Positions 52,110-60,813 of a stretch of 64,000 nucleotides of DNA are shown one piece after another. The notes beneath the pieces are model-generated. The model did not search any database. It saw only the letters and a list, made by a program, of their open reading frames with translations, and was not told where the DNA came from. The stretch is from an uncultured Lachnospiraceae bacterium (GTDB lineage: Bacteria; Bacillota; Clostridia; Lachnospirales; Lachnospiraceae). A program made the translations under genes and the position numbers. The stretch covers positions 1 to 64,000 of the forward strand of contig CANQTH010000005.1 of NCBI GenBank assembly GCA_947626795.1, given 5' to 3'. Every line of letters begins with the position of its first letter. Position 1 is the stretch's first letter.

Positions 52110-53132
52110 CTACCGTTCCTTTATCATATAGTAAATCTGCGCCACCGCCGTGAACAGCGCGCTGATGAAAAGCTGGCTGTAATACCCAAGCCCCCGCGAG
52201 AGGACCATCGCCGGAAGCGTCAGCGAATGGAACACCGCCGCAAAGATATTCAAAAACAGCGTCTCGCTGATCCCCATCCCACCCGGCAGCGGAAGCATAT
52301 CGACCGAGACGGAGATCACGGCCTGCAGCAAGATAACGTCCCACATCCCGACGCCGCTTTGCCCAAACGCCAGATAAACCGTCCACGTCACGGCAAACAG
52401 CGCGAACCGCTGCACGAACGTGATCAGGATCACATGGAAGATCACTTTCTTATGGCCTTTCAGATAAGAAGCCGTCTCCCGGTAAACCCCCATGGCCTCA
52501 TGGAACTTCGCGCGCCGCGCCTCCTTGCGCTTCATGATGCGCGCCTTCTCCAGCCAATCCATGCACAAGTCGATGATCCGCTCCGCCAATACCGGATGGA
52601 ACACCAGCGCCGTCATGAACGTCACGCAGAACACGTTCAGCGCAAGCCCCAGGTAATAGACCGGAAGGATCCCCTCAAGATACCGATGCGAGAATCCCCC
52701 GCCAAACAAAAGGATCCCAAGCCCGACCACGACCAGGACGAGCTTATACGTGATCGTGATGACCATCAGAACGACCGTCGAGACCGGGATCGGTATTTTC
52801 TCCTTCTTCATGAAATAGATCTGCATCGGCTGTCCGCCCGTCGCGGACGGCGTGATGCAGCTAAAGAAAAAACCGACGGACGAAAACAGGAAGCAGATCC
52901 TTCTTTTCAGACGTATCCCATAGGAACGCATCATATACCAGATGATGATCGATTCCCCCCAGATGAAAAACAGCACCAGGCCGATTCCCGGAACCATCCA
53001 GCGGACGTCCGCCCGCCCGATCGCGTCCATCATCGCGCCTATGTCCTCCCCATGGAACACTCCGTATATGGTAAGGCCAAATACTACGGCCAGCAAAAGG
53101 AAATTCCCGATCACTTTCTTCTTTACCCGCAT
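52110..53132 (-). CDS. flippase-like (LPG-synthase transmembrane region) protein
   Basis: The 340-residue protein has about eight membrane spans and matches the lysylphosphatidylglycerol-synthase N-terminal flippase family (UPF0104 type; VKKKVIGNFLLLAVVFG start, SATGGQPMQIYFMKKEKIP, LPLPGGMGISETLF). Such proteins are thought to move lipids across the membrane. It overlaps the PAP2 gene by 10 bases. The substrate is unknown. Confidence 0.85.
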   Translation of the reverse strand: MRVKKKVIGNFLLLAVVFGLTIYGVFHGEDIGAMMDAIGRADVRWMVPGIGLVLFFIWGESIIIWYMMRSYGIRLKRRICFLFSSVGFFFSCITPSATGGQPMQIYFMKKEKIPIPVSTVVLMVITITYKLVLVVVGLGILLFGGGFSHRYLEGILPVYYLGLALNVFCVTFMTALVFHPVLAERIIDLCMDWLEKARIMKRKEARRAKFHEAMGVYRETASYLKGHKKVIFHVILITFVQRFALFAVTWTVYLAFGQSGVGMWDVILLQAVISVSVDMLPLPGGMGISETLFLNIFAAVFHSLTLPAMVLSRGLGYYSQLFISALFTAVAQIYYMIKER

Positions 53133-53824
53133 TTGCCGTCTCCTATCCGAAAAACCTTCCAGTTTACTTTATCCCACAGCCGTTCATACGCGCGCCAAAT
53201 TTTCGGATGCTTCCCGATCCAAAAGCAGGCTTCCGCCAAAAGGATCCCGCCCGCCACGTCTACGACGACGTGCTGCTTCGTCGTCAGCGTGGAAATGCAG
53301 ACCAGAACCGCCATAACGCAGGACGCGCCCCGGTACCAGGCCGGGACTTCCTTTTTCCCGCGCAGGCCGATGTAGCAAAACCAGCTCACCAGGCAATGGA
53401 TCGACGGAAATAAGTTATCTGCGGCGTCCGCGCGGTAGACAATCGCCATGACCCGGTTGAAAAAGCCGTCCGGCGCCACCTGCGGCCTTACGTTCGTCGT
53501 CGGGAACGCCAAAAAAAATATCAGGCAGACGACGCGCGACAGCAGATCTGCTGAAAAAAAGCGGCAGACGTCTTCCTTTCCCTGCCGCGCGATCAAAATA
53601 TAATTGGCTGCCCAGAACAGATAGCACCCAAGGTAGATTACCACGGACGGCGGGAAAAACGGGATCATCCGGTCGAGGCCGCATTCGATATTGTAATGGC
53701 GCCACCCGCCCGCGACCACCCGCGACCCGCAATAGACCGCCATATTGACAGACAGCGCGAGCGCCAGGGGGAACACGCTTGTTTTCGGAATGGCCGCCGA
53801 GAGCATTTCCTTTATTTTACGCAT
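53123..53824 (-). CDS. PAP2-family lipid phosphatase-like membrane protein
   Basis: ATG 53824 follows AGGTGAGAACG; an upstream ATG at 53866 lies close to the transcript start and has a poor ribosome site. The 233-residue protein has about six spans and PAP2 motifs: FPTTNVRPQ-like, FPSIHCLVSW and STLTTKQHVVVDVAGG, giving the two catalytic His. It resembles inositol phosphotransferase/PAP2 lipid enzymes. It is the first gene of a phospholipid operon. Confidence 0.85.
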   Translation of the reverse strand: MRKIKEMLSAAIPKTSVFPLALALSVNMAVYCGSRVVAGGWRHYNIECGLDRMIPFFPPSVVIYLGCYLFWAANYILIARQGKEDVCRFFSADLLSRVVCLIFFLAFPTTNVRPQVAPDGFFNRVMAIVYRADAADNLFPSIHCLVSWFCYIGLRGKKEVPAWYRGASCVMAVLVCISTLTTKQHVVVDVAGGILLAEACFWIGKHPKIWRAYERLWDKVNWKVFRIGDGKCG

Positions 53825-53883
53825 CGTTCTCACCTGTTCCCAAACATGGCCCAAAGCATATGACAAAGCCTGAACCGTTCCTA

Positions 53884-53912
53884 AGTATAGCAGGTTTCCC
53901 CCGGATTCTCAA
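53884..53912 (-). promoter_or_regulatory. sigma-A promoter of the phospholipid operon
   Basis: TTGAGA (53907-53912), 17 bases, TATACT (53884-53889) on the minus strand, 60 bases before ATG 53824. Confidence 0.7.
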
Positions 53913-53980
53913 GAAATTCCGCGCATCTTTAAAAAATATTAAGATATCCACAGGCGACGCCCGCCCGGCCTTAAAGCGCG

Positions 53981-56038
53981 CTAGACCGTCTCCCTCCCGT
54001 CCAGCCACCGCTCCAGCTCCCACCCGGGGACGGCCTTGCTGTAAAGATACCCCTGGAACGCCGTGCAGCCAAGCCCGCGCAACTTTTCCTGCTGCTCCTC
54101 CGTCTCCACATATTCCGCGATCACGTCAAAATCCAGGCTCCGGCTCAACTGCGTGATGGAGGCAATGATTTCCTGGTAACGCTCATTCTGGTATTCCCGC
54201 GTCAGGCTGCCGTCGAGCTTCACCTTCTTAAAATACGACGCCTTCAAGTATGTCAGGGACGTATGCCCCATCCCAAAATCGTCGATCAAAAGATGGTAGC
54301 CCAGGCCGCTGAGCTTCTCTAAGCGCCCCAGCGCCTCTTCCGTGGAGGCGATCGCGTCCTGCTCCGTCACCTCGATCCAAAAATTCCGGCGCGGGACGCC
54401 GCACGCCTCGACCGTCTCTTCTAACATCGGGATCAGGCCCGGGTCCCTCAGCGAGGCTCCCGTGATATTAATGGATATTTTCAAATTTTCAGAATATGTC
54501 CCGTTTAAGCGTTTTAAGAAGCTTCCGGCCTCCTGAGCCACAAAACGGTCCAGCTCCCCTAAAATGCCGCATTCCTTCGCGAGTTCGACCAAAAGCGGCG
54601 GATAGACGTACCCCACGTCCGGGCAATCCCAGCGCAGCAGCGCCTCCGCGCCGATGCATTTTCCCGCGCGGTCCACCTGCGGCTGGTAAAACATGGAGAC
54701 CTGACGCCTCCCGAGGGCAGTCTGGAACTCGCCCGCGAGCATTTTCGCGATGCCTCCCAGCTCGCCTGCCATGGAAACATACGTCGGATGCCCGCCCTCT
54801 TCCTCATTTTCCTGGAAGAGCCGGGTCAGCTCACCGACATGGCCCTTCAGCTTTTCCGTCACCGAAGCCTCATAGCGCAAAACGAACGGGCGGTATACCA
54901 GGACGCCGACCGCCATCAAGAACACCTGGAAGATTGCGCCGCGCACCGATCCTGTGGCCAGGTAGCCGCTCAGCAAAGCGGGCGTCGTCCACTCCACCTG
55001 CGTCGTGACGACCGGGAGGAAACCGATCAGCGTCGCCAGATAGGACAAGATGAGGTTGATCATCGGGACAAGGAGGAACGGGACCAAAAACGCCGGGTTC
55101 AAGACGATCGGGATCCCAAACACGAGCATCTCGTTGACGTTGAAGATCCCCGGCAGGAGGCTGACCTTCGCGATCTGCTTCAAGTTCTGCTTCCTGCCGA
55201 ACAAAAACAGGGCGGCGATCAGCGAAAGGCTCGCGCCGCAGCCGCCGATGATCACGAACGAGTCGATGAACGTCTTGCTGAAAATATGGGTCGGCGCAAG
55301 TCCCGCCCCGATCTGCGCCATGTTCTGCCCGACCCCCGGCTCAAAGAGGGCGTCCGAGACGGAATGCAGCACATTGTTCCCATGGATGCCGCAGAGCCAG
55401 AGGAGATGCACCGAGAGCAGGAAAAACGCGCAGGAACCCAGGTTCGCGCCCATGCCGCGGTACAGCGCGCAAACGCCGTCCGATAAGATATCCTGGACGC
55501 TCCGGTCGCCGAACAGCGCGACCATGCCGACCTTTAAAAGCGTAAAGAGCAAAAGCGTCGCTCCGAACGGGCGGATGCAGCGCATACTCTCCCGCAGCGC
55601 AGGGCCCATGCCCCCGTAATCGCCCCGGCTGGCGCGCCTGCTATCCGCCTGGAAGCAAAGCGACGACAGGACGGACGCCAAGAGCGCGACAAAGACCGTC
55701 TGCCCGCCCGCCTGATCTAAGGAAAAAGAATCCAGGCCCATCATGATGAAATAGGCGCACAGCGAAGCCGCCGACACCATGAACGGCGCCTGGAGCTGCG
55801 CCTGCCCGGCATAGGAATAAGAGACGGACATGGCAAGTAGGATGCCAAATATCCCAAGCGACGCCCCGTATGCCGTCGCAAGGAAATCTTTCAGCGCCCC
55901 GCCCAGGAAATTCTCCAGGAACTCCTGATACGCGCCGATCGGCAGGCTTTCTAAGACAAGGGCGACCGACCCCGCCAAAATGATCGGGAGCGTATGCACC
56001 AGCCCCTCGCTAACCGCCGCAATGATCTTCTTCCCCAT
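53981..56038 (-). CDS. PTS EIIC membrane domain fused to an EAL c-di-GMP phosphodiesterase
   Basis: The 685-residue protein has an N-terminal PTS EIIC-like integral domain (about 1-390, LWLCGIHGNNVL and NEMLVFGIPIVLNP), then an EAL domain (about 430-680). The EAL motif GAEALLRW is near 463. Catalytic residues look complete: SINITG (Asn), WIEVTE (Glu), IDDFGMGHTSL (Asp-Asp), VKLDG (Lys), AEYVETEEQ (Glu) and FQGYLYSK (Gln). There is no EIIA or EIIB domain. It probably senses a sugar or related ligand and lowers c-di-GMP. It is monocistronic, with R3 and a direct 14-bp repeat upstream. Confidence 0.9.
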   Translation of the reverse strand: MGKKIIAAVSEGLVHTLPIILAGSVALVLESLPIGAYQEFLENFLGGALKDFLATAYGASLGIFGILLAMSVSYSYAGQAQLQAPFMVSAASLCAYFIMMGLDSFSLDQAGGQTVFVALLASVLSSLCFQADSRRASRGDYGGMGPALRESMRCIRPFGATLLLFTLLKVGMVALFGDRSVQDILSDGVCALYRGMGANLGSCAFFLLSVHLLWLCGIHGNNVLHSVSDALFEPGVGQNMAQIGAGLAPTHIFSKTFIDSFVIIGGCGASLSLIAALFLFGRKQNLKQIAKVSLLPGIFNVNEMLVFGIPIVLNPAFLVPFLLVPMINLILSYLATLIGFLPVVTTQVEWTTPALLSGYLATGSVRGAIFQVFLMAVGVLVYRPFVLRYEASVTEKLKGHVGELTRLFQENEEEGGHPTYVSMAGELGGIAKMLAGEFQTALGRRQVSMFYQPQVDRAGKCIGAEALLRWDCPDVGYVYPPLLVELAKECGILGELDRFVAQEAGSFLKRLNGTYSENLKISINITGASLRDPGLIPMLEETVEACGVPRRNFWIEVTEQDAIASTEEALGRLEKLSGLGYHLLIDDFGMGHTSLTYLKASYFKKVKLDGSLTREYQNERYQEIIASITQLSRSLDFDVIAEYVETEEQQEKLRGLGCTAFQGYLYSKAVPGWELERWLDGRETV

Positions 56039-56061
56039 GACCTGACCCCTTCCTCTTCTTC

Positions 56062-56088
56062 GTAAATCAAACGCTGTAAATCAAACGC
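56062..56088 (-). promoter_or_regulatory. 14-bp direct repeat before the EIIC-EAL gene
   Basis: gtaaatcaaacgc occurs at 56062-56074 and 56076-56088, so the period is 14. It lies 24-50 bases upstream of ATG 56038, in the leader or promoter. It could be a regulator site. Confidence 0.35.
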
Positions 56089-56105
56089 CCCGTGGGAAAC
56101 ACGCT

Positions 56106-56196
56106 GCCAGCCTACTGTTTGCCGCTTGGCCAAATCTTCGCACCCTTGCGGACTTTGCGGGAAGCGCAAATCCCTTAAACCGAGCTGTTATGGAAA
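56106..56196. repeat. dispersed hairpin repeat, copy R3
   Basis: Stem GGACTTTGC (56150-56158) with GCAAATCCC (56166-56174), imperfect, as if one G were lost from the right arm. The flanking blocks match R1 and R2. It follows the stop of the beta-helix gene. Confidence 0.65.
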
Positions 56197-56217
56197 CACT
56201 GACCCAAACGTCTCCTC

Positions 56218-56883
56218 CTAGCGTTTCTCCACAATCTCATTTTTGTTCTTATAGATCGCATTCGCCAGAACGACGCCGCGCACCATGGAGAGCGGGTAGA
56301 TATTGCTCCCGGCCCCCACGACCGTCCCCGGGTTCAGGACGCTGTTGCACCCGACCTCGACGCCGTCCCCGAGCATGGCCCCGAATTTTTTCAGCCCGGT
56401 CGCGATCTCTTCCCCGCCGCCTTTCACGACGACGAGCGTCTTGTCGGACTTGACGTTGGAAGTGATCGAGCCAGCGCCCATATGGGCTTTATGCCCTAAG
56501 ATCGAGTCCCCCACGTAATTGTAATGCGGCACCTGCACCTGGTTAAACAGCACCACGTTCTTCAATTCCGTGGAATTGCCCACGACCGCGCCTTTCCCCA
56601 CGACCGCGTTCCCGCGGATGAACGCGCAATGCCGCACCTGCGCCCCCTCGTCGATGATCGCGGGGCCTGCGATGATCGCGGTCGGCGCGACGTCCGCGCT
56701 CTTCGCGATCCAGACGTTTTCCCCGCGCCGCTCAAACTTTTCCGCGTCCAGCGTCTCCCCCAGCTTGCAGATAAAGCTGCCGATTTTGGGAAGCGCCTCC
56801 CACGGATAATCCAGCCCCTCGAATAATCCGGCCGCGATCGTCTCCTCCAACGTATATAAATTGCAGATCTTGCATGATTCCAT
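56218..56883 (-). CDS. left-handed beta-helix (GlmU C-terminal-like) protein
   Basis: ATG 56883 follows AAAGGGGAACGAGAC and gives 221 residues. Hexapeptide repeats (ADVAPTAIIAGPAIIDEGAQ, AVVGKGAVVGNS, VGDGVEVG-type turns) form a beta-helix as in GlmU or acyl/acetyltransferases. An N-terminal part (CKICNLYTLEETIAAGLFEG) precedes it. No pyrophosphorylase domain is present. It is probably a nucleotide-sugar-related transferase or binding protein; substrate unknown. Confidence 0.85.
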   Translation of the reverse strand: MESCKICNLYTLEETIAAGLFEGLDYPWEALPKIGSFICKLGETLDAEKFERRGENVWIAKSADVAPTAIIAGPAIIDEGAQVRHCAFIRGNAVVGKGAVVGNSTELKNVVLFNQVQVPHYNYVGDSILGHKAHMGAGSITSNVKSDKTLVVVKGGGEEIATGLKKFGAMLGDGVEVGCNSVLNPGTVVGAGSNIYPLSMVRGVVLANAIYKNKNEIVEKR

Positions 56884-56943
56884 GTCTCGTTCCCCTTTCT
56901 TAAGTCTTCCCATTACATACCGCTGCTCCGCAGGCTCATATGT

Positions 56944-57180
56944 TTCTCATATCCTCATTTCATTTTCTGTTCTGTCTTCCGCAAGCCGCGCGCCTTTCTC
57001 TTTCCTTCTTCTCGTCTTGCCTTTTCATCCTTCTATTCCGCGGACCTCATACAATTCTCATGTCTTCTCTTAATTTTCTATCTTGCCATCCGCAGGCCGC
57101 GCGCCTTCTCTTTCCTTCTTCTCGCCCTGCTTTTCCGTTCTTCTGTTCCGCGGGCCGCGCGCGCTTCTCATATCTTCTTT
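56944..57180 (-). repeat. 111-bp tandem repeat at the 3' end of topB
   Basis: Units start at 56944, 57055 and 57165 with TTCTCAT. The first two are nearly full length with scattered differences; the third is partial. The topB stop (57070) lies in the second unit, so the first unit is a decayed copy of its tail sequence. Confidence 0.7.
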
Positions 57181-59235
57181 TAACTCTCCATCCGATTCTT
57201 TCTTGTAATAAACGGACGCGCGCTGGAAATACTGCCGCAGCGCGTACTGGTTGTTCAGGCCCAGCACGCCGCTCGTCCGGCTTTGGATGAAATTCTCCAG
57301 CTTCTCCATATACTCCTGCGGCGTGATGCTCCCTTCCGCCACGTAATTCAGCCCTTTTTCCCAGCTAGCCGTTAAATCCGGATTTAACAAAGAACGTATC
57401 GACGCGTTTACCACGTCGAAAATAATCTCGCCCAGCAGCGTGGGAGTGATGGCCTGCGTCTTCTTGTTCAGCGCCAGGTACTTGTTGTTGACGAGCTTTT
57501 TCAAGATTTCCGCACGCGTCGCGCTTGTGCCGATCCCGCTCCCCTTGATCTGGGCGCGAAGCTCCTCATCCTCGATCAGTTGCCCCGCATTTTCCATCGC
57601 GAGGATCAGGGAGCCGGAGTTATATCGCTTGGGCGGGGACGTCTCCCCCTCCTTCCAATTTAAGGACGTGACCGGAAGCCGCATTCCCTTCCGCAGCGTG
57701 GACAGAATCTCCAAAAGCCCCGCGTCGCCCGGCCCTTCCCCGCTGTCCGCCTCGTCCGGCTGCGCGCCTTTTTTCTTCTGGAACGAGTATTCCATCACTT
57801 CCAGGTAGCCCGGATCCTCCAGAACCTTAAAAGAAGCAAAAAACTTTTCCTGTCCCGGCGCGCCGTCCGCAAGCTGCCCCGCGTCCTCCATCGAGACGGT
57901 CAGGCTGACTTTCCGGTAAACGGCGGGCGGAAGGAAGATCCCCAAAAACCTGCGCACCACCGTCTCGTACACTTTCAGTGCCGTCTGACTCAAGCCGCGG
58001 ACGGCGGAAAGCCCCTGCCCGGTCGGGATGATGGCATAATGATCCGTAATCTGCTTGTCGTTGACATAACGCGTCTTCGCCAAGTTCCGATAGCTCCCCT
58101 TTTCCAGGATCCCCTCCGCAAACATCCGTACCGAAGGGATCTGCGCCAGCCCCCGGATATTTTTCTGGATCTCCTTCGCGACGGCTGTGGAAAGCACGCG
58201 GGCGTCCGTCCTCGGATACGTCAAAAGCTTCTTCTCATAAAGCTCCTGGGCGATCTGAAGCGTCTGGTCCGGGCTGATCTTAAACAGGCGGGAGCAGTCG
58301 TTCTGCAATTCCGCCAGATTATGCAAAAGCGGCGGATTCTTCGTCTCTTTTTTCTTCTGGATAGAATCTACCGTCGCATTTGCCGCTTGTTCCGCGCTTA
58401 TCAAATCCTGTATTAACTTCTCTGCGTCTTCTTTCCGCAAGAAGCCGTTTTCCTTGTAGAGCTTCGGGGACAGATAATACGGCGTGCCTTCGACCGCCCG
58501 CCACTCCCCTTCCACGGGATTGCCTTTGACGTCCAGCCCGCACAGCACGCGGTAGAACGGCGTCTTCACAAACGCGCGGATCTCCCGTTCCCTGCGCACG
58601 ACCATCCCCTGCACGCAGGTCATGACGCGCCCTACGCTGACGACGGTATGTCTTGTCCGCAAAAATCCCGAGATCGCATTCCCGTATTTCAATGTGAGAA
58701 GCCGGGAAAAATTGATCCCCATCAGGTAATCCTCTTTCGCGCGCAGGTAGGCGGATTCGCAGAGGTTGTCGTATTCCGACAGGTCTTTTGCCTCCCGTAT
58801 CCCGCGCAGGATCTCTTCCTCCGTCTGCGAATCGATCCATACGCGCCGGCGCTCCTTGCCCTGCACCTTCGCCTGACGCTCCACCAGACGGTAGATATAC
58901 TCCCCTTCCCGCCCGGAATCCGTGCAGACGTAGATCGTCCCGACGTCCGGACGGTTTAGAAGCCGCGCCACAGTCTCATACTGCTTTTTCACGCCCGGGA
59001 TCACCTCGTATTTAAATTCCCTGGGCAGGAACGGCAGCGTGGAAAGGCTCCATTTTTTATATTTCGCATCATAAGCGTCGGGGTAGCTCATCGTGACAAG
59101 ATGCCCCACGCACCAGGTCACGACCGACTCCCCCGACTCCAGATACCCGTCGTGTCCCTTAAAATCCTGTTTCAACGCCCGGGCAAATTCTCTTGCCACG
59201 CTGGGCTTTTCCGCAATATACAAAGCTTTCGCCAT
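57070..59235 (-). CDS. topB: DNA topoisomerase III
   Basis: A type IA topoisomerase that relaxes or decatenates DNA. The 721-residue protein has a TOPRIM-type start (KALYIAEKPSVAREFARAL), DSGREGEYIYRL, and the catalytic Tyr in LLTYPRTDA (about 338). It lacks C-terminal zinc fingers and instead has a charged Arg/Glu/Lys tail lying over a tandem repeat. ATG 59235 gives the usual N-terminus; a TTG at 59283 in frame would add an Arg-rich 16-residue extension encoded by the 42-bp repeat array. Confidence 0.95.
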   Translation of the reverse strand: MAKALYIAEKPSVAREFARALKQDFKGHDGYLESGESVVTWCVGHLVTMSYPDAYDAKYKKWSLSTLPFLPREFKYEVIPGVKKQYETVARLLNRPDVGTIYVCTDSGREGEYIYRLVERQAKVQGKERRRVWIDSQTEEEILRGIREAKDLSEYDNLCESAYLRAKEDYLMGINFSRLLTLKYGNAISGFLRTRHTVVSVGRVMTCVQGMVVRREREIRAFVKTPFYRVLCGLDVKGNPVEGEWRAVEGTPYYLSPKLYKENGFLRKEDAEKLIQDLISAEQAANATVDSIQKKKETKNPPLLHNLAELQNDCSRLFKISPDQTLQIAQELYEKKLLTYPRTDARVLSTAVAKEIQKNIRGLAQIPSVRMFAEGILEKGSYRNLAKTRYVNDKQITDHYAIIPTGQGLSAVRGLSQTALKVYETVVRRFLGIFLPPAVYRKVSLTVSMEDAGQLADGAPGQEKFFASFKVLEDPGYLEVMEYSFQKKKGAQPDEADSGEGPGDAGLLEILSTLRKGMRLPVTSLNWKEGETSPPKRYNSGSLILAMENAGQLIEDEELRAQIKGSGIGTSATRAEILKKLVNNKYLALNKKTQAITPTLLGEIIFDVVNASIRSLLNPDLTASWEKGLNYVAEGSITPQEYMEKLENFIQSRTSGVLGLNNQYALRQYFQRASVYYKKESDGELKEDMRSARGPRNRRTEKQGEKKEREGARPADGKIEN

Positions 59236-59274
59236 CGATCCGCCCCGCCTTCTCCTTGTCCGCCGCCTCCGGCC

Positions 59275-59420
59275 GCCATCCAAAGCGCGCCTTCTCGCCG
59301 CTTTCCTCCTCCAGCGCCATCCAAAGCGCGCCTTCTCGCCGCTTTCCTCCTCCGGCCGCCATCCAAAGCGCGCCTTCTCGTCGCTTTCCTCCTCCGGCCG
59401 CCATCCAAAGCGCGCCTTCT
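59275..59420 (-). repeat. 42-bp tandem repeat upstream of topB
   Basis: gccatccaaagcgcgccttc starts at 59275, 59316, 59358 and 59400 (periods 41, 42, 42). Each unit reads GGAGGAGGAAAGC and TTGGATGGC on the minus strand. A fifth, degenerate unit carries the topB ATG at 59235. The array begins at the stop of the DUF234-type ATPase gene. Confidence 0.9.
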
Positions 59421-60780
59421 ACGCCTCGCCCATGCCGACCAGCACGATGCGGCTGTCGCCCGAAACCATTTTCACGAGCTTTTCCTCAAATGTCCGCGCC
59501 GTAAAAAGATAATAATAATTCGCCGTGATCTTCGCCTGCTCCATGCTCGCAAAAAGTTCCTGGCACATTTCAAAGGTCATCTCCGGTTCGTCCCAGCTGC
59601 ACAGGCAGATCAGGTTCTCCCGCACGCTGTTCTGCGCGATGATGTCAATGTTTCCCTTTTTCCCGACCCAAGTCCCCATCTTATGGATATGCAGCGGGAG
59701 CTTATGCACCAGATCCTGCAGTTCTAAGTACTCCATGCAGACCTTAACGAAATAACGCTTGAGGTAGGGTTCCAGCCCCGCCCCGATATGCTTTTCGTAA
59801 AATTCTTCCGGGCTTAGCCGACGCAGGTCCGACAGATACGGGTACACGAACTTAAACCAGAAATTCAAGAACGCGTCCTTGATCTGATATAAGCCTTTCT
59901 GCGCGTTCTGCCAGCCGCCCGTCTCAAACGAATAGACTTTCTCCACCACGTCAAAGGCCATCAGGTTTTTCAGGTATACGCTGATCTTCGCCCGCGAAAA
60001 CCCCGTTTCCTGGTACAGCCCGTTCAATTTGCGGTTGCCAGCCGCCATCGCCTCCAAGATGGCGTGGTAGACCGAAAGCTCACGCAGCTCGCTTTTTATG
60101 GCCTCTTCCGCCTTCCCATGCAGGAAGCCGTCCCGCGCCAGGACAAGGTCGCAGATATTCTGGCGGACGCTTTTCTCCCCGTCCCATTGCCGCATATACT
60201 CCGGCGCGCCCCCGATCACGCCATAGGCCGCCACGGCCTCGCGCATCGAATAAGCCGGGAACGCCCGCACCAGATCCAAAAAACGCAGCTCCTTGATCTT
60301 CGTGACGTCCGTCACCTTTTTCCCAGACGCCCCAAACGCCTGCATCATCTCCTGCTCCACCCAGGAAACCGACGTGCTGTGCAAAACGATCAGGACAGGG
60401 CCGGGATAGAGCTTTTTGTCTTTCAGCTTGACGATACTTTCCAAAAACGTCCCGTCTTTTTTCAAAATATGCTGGAACTCGTCAATGACCAAAACGAGCT
60501 TGCTGGCGTCCCCGCTCTTGACGCGCTTAAAATAATGCTCATAAGATTCCTCTGTCAGCGTCGTCTGAAAGCAGGCCGCGATCTCGCGCCCCATGCGCCG
60601 CAGCTGCGCCTGCGCGGAAGTTTCCGGCGCATAGTAATAGAAGGATTTCTTGCCCCTGCAAAATTCCTGCAGGATCTCGTCCCCGCCGTTTTCCTTCCTT
60701 CCATATAATACCAAAAGCTGGTTCCCAGACTGATGGTAGCATTGCTCCAAATAATGCAATTCCGCCTTTCTACCTGCCAT
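59419..60780 (-). CDS. DUF234-type ATPase with degenerate Walker A
   Basis: The 453-residue protein matches the archaeal-ATPase/DUF234 family: N-terminal AAA-type domain, then winged-helix region, and a C-terminal DUF234 part (GTWVGKKGNIDIIAQN, a PD-(D/E)XK-like signature). Walker A, normally GRRRVGKT, reads GRKENGGDE, so Lys and Thr are lost. Walker B (LVLVIDEFQH) is intact. ATP use is therefore doubtful. Members are often found in mobile or defence contexts, but no partner is visible here. It lies between topB and asd. Confidence 0.8.
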   Translation of the reverse strand: MAGRKAELHYLEQCYHQSGNQLLVLYGRKENGGDEILQEFCRGKKSFYYYAPETSAQAQLRRMGREIAACFQTTLTEESYEHYFKRVKSGDASKLVLVIDEFQHILKKDGTFLESIVKLKDKKLYPGPVLIVLHSTSVSWVEQEMMQAFGASGKKVTDVTKIKELRFLDLVRAFPAYSMREAVAAYGVIGGAPEYMRQWDGEKSVRQNICDLVLARDGFLHGKAEEAIKSELRELSVYHAILEAMAAGNRKLNGLYQETGFSRAKISVYLKNLMAFDVVEKVYSFETGGWQNAQKGLYQIKDAFLNFWFKFVYPYLSDLRRLSPEEFYEKHIGAGLEPYLKRYFVKVCMEYLELQDLVHKLPLHIHKMGTWVGKKGNIDIIAQNSVRENLICLCSWDEPEMTFEMCQELFASMEQAKITANYYYLFTARTFEEKLVKMVSGDSRIVLVGMGEA

Positions 60781-60813
60781 GACGCCTCCTGGCCCGCCAA
60801 CCTGCGCTGCCTG

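Noticed and set aside
50080..52131. 683-codon open frame on the plus strand
   Set aside because: It lies antisense to psd, pssA and the MBL gene. It is rich in Arg, His and Pro and has no domain; it is a by-product of GC-rich third positions.
52005..53375. 456-codon open frame on the plus strand
   Set aside because: Antisense to the flippase-like gene, with an Asp/His/Arg-rich composition and no motif.
59159..59408. Leader ORFs inside the 42-bp array upstream of topB
   Set aside because: They are Arg/Gly-rich frames created by the repeat, with no family match. A regulatory leader role cannot be excluded.
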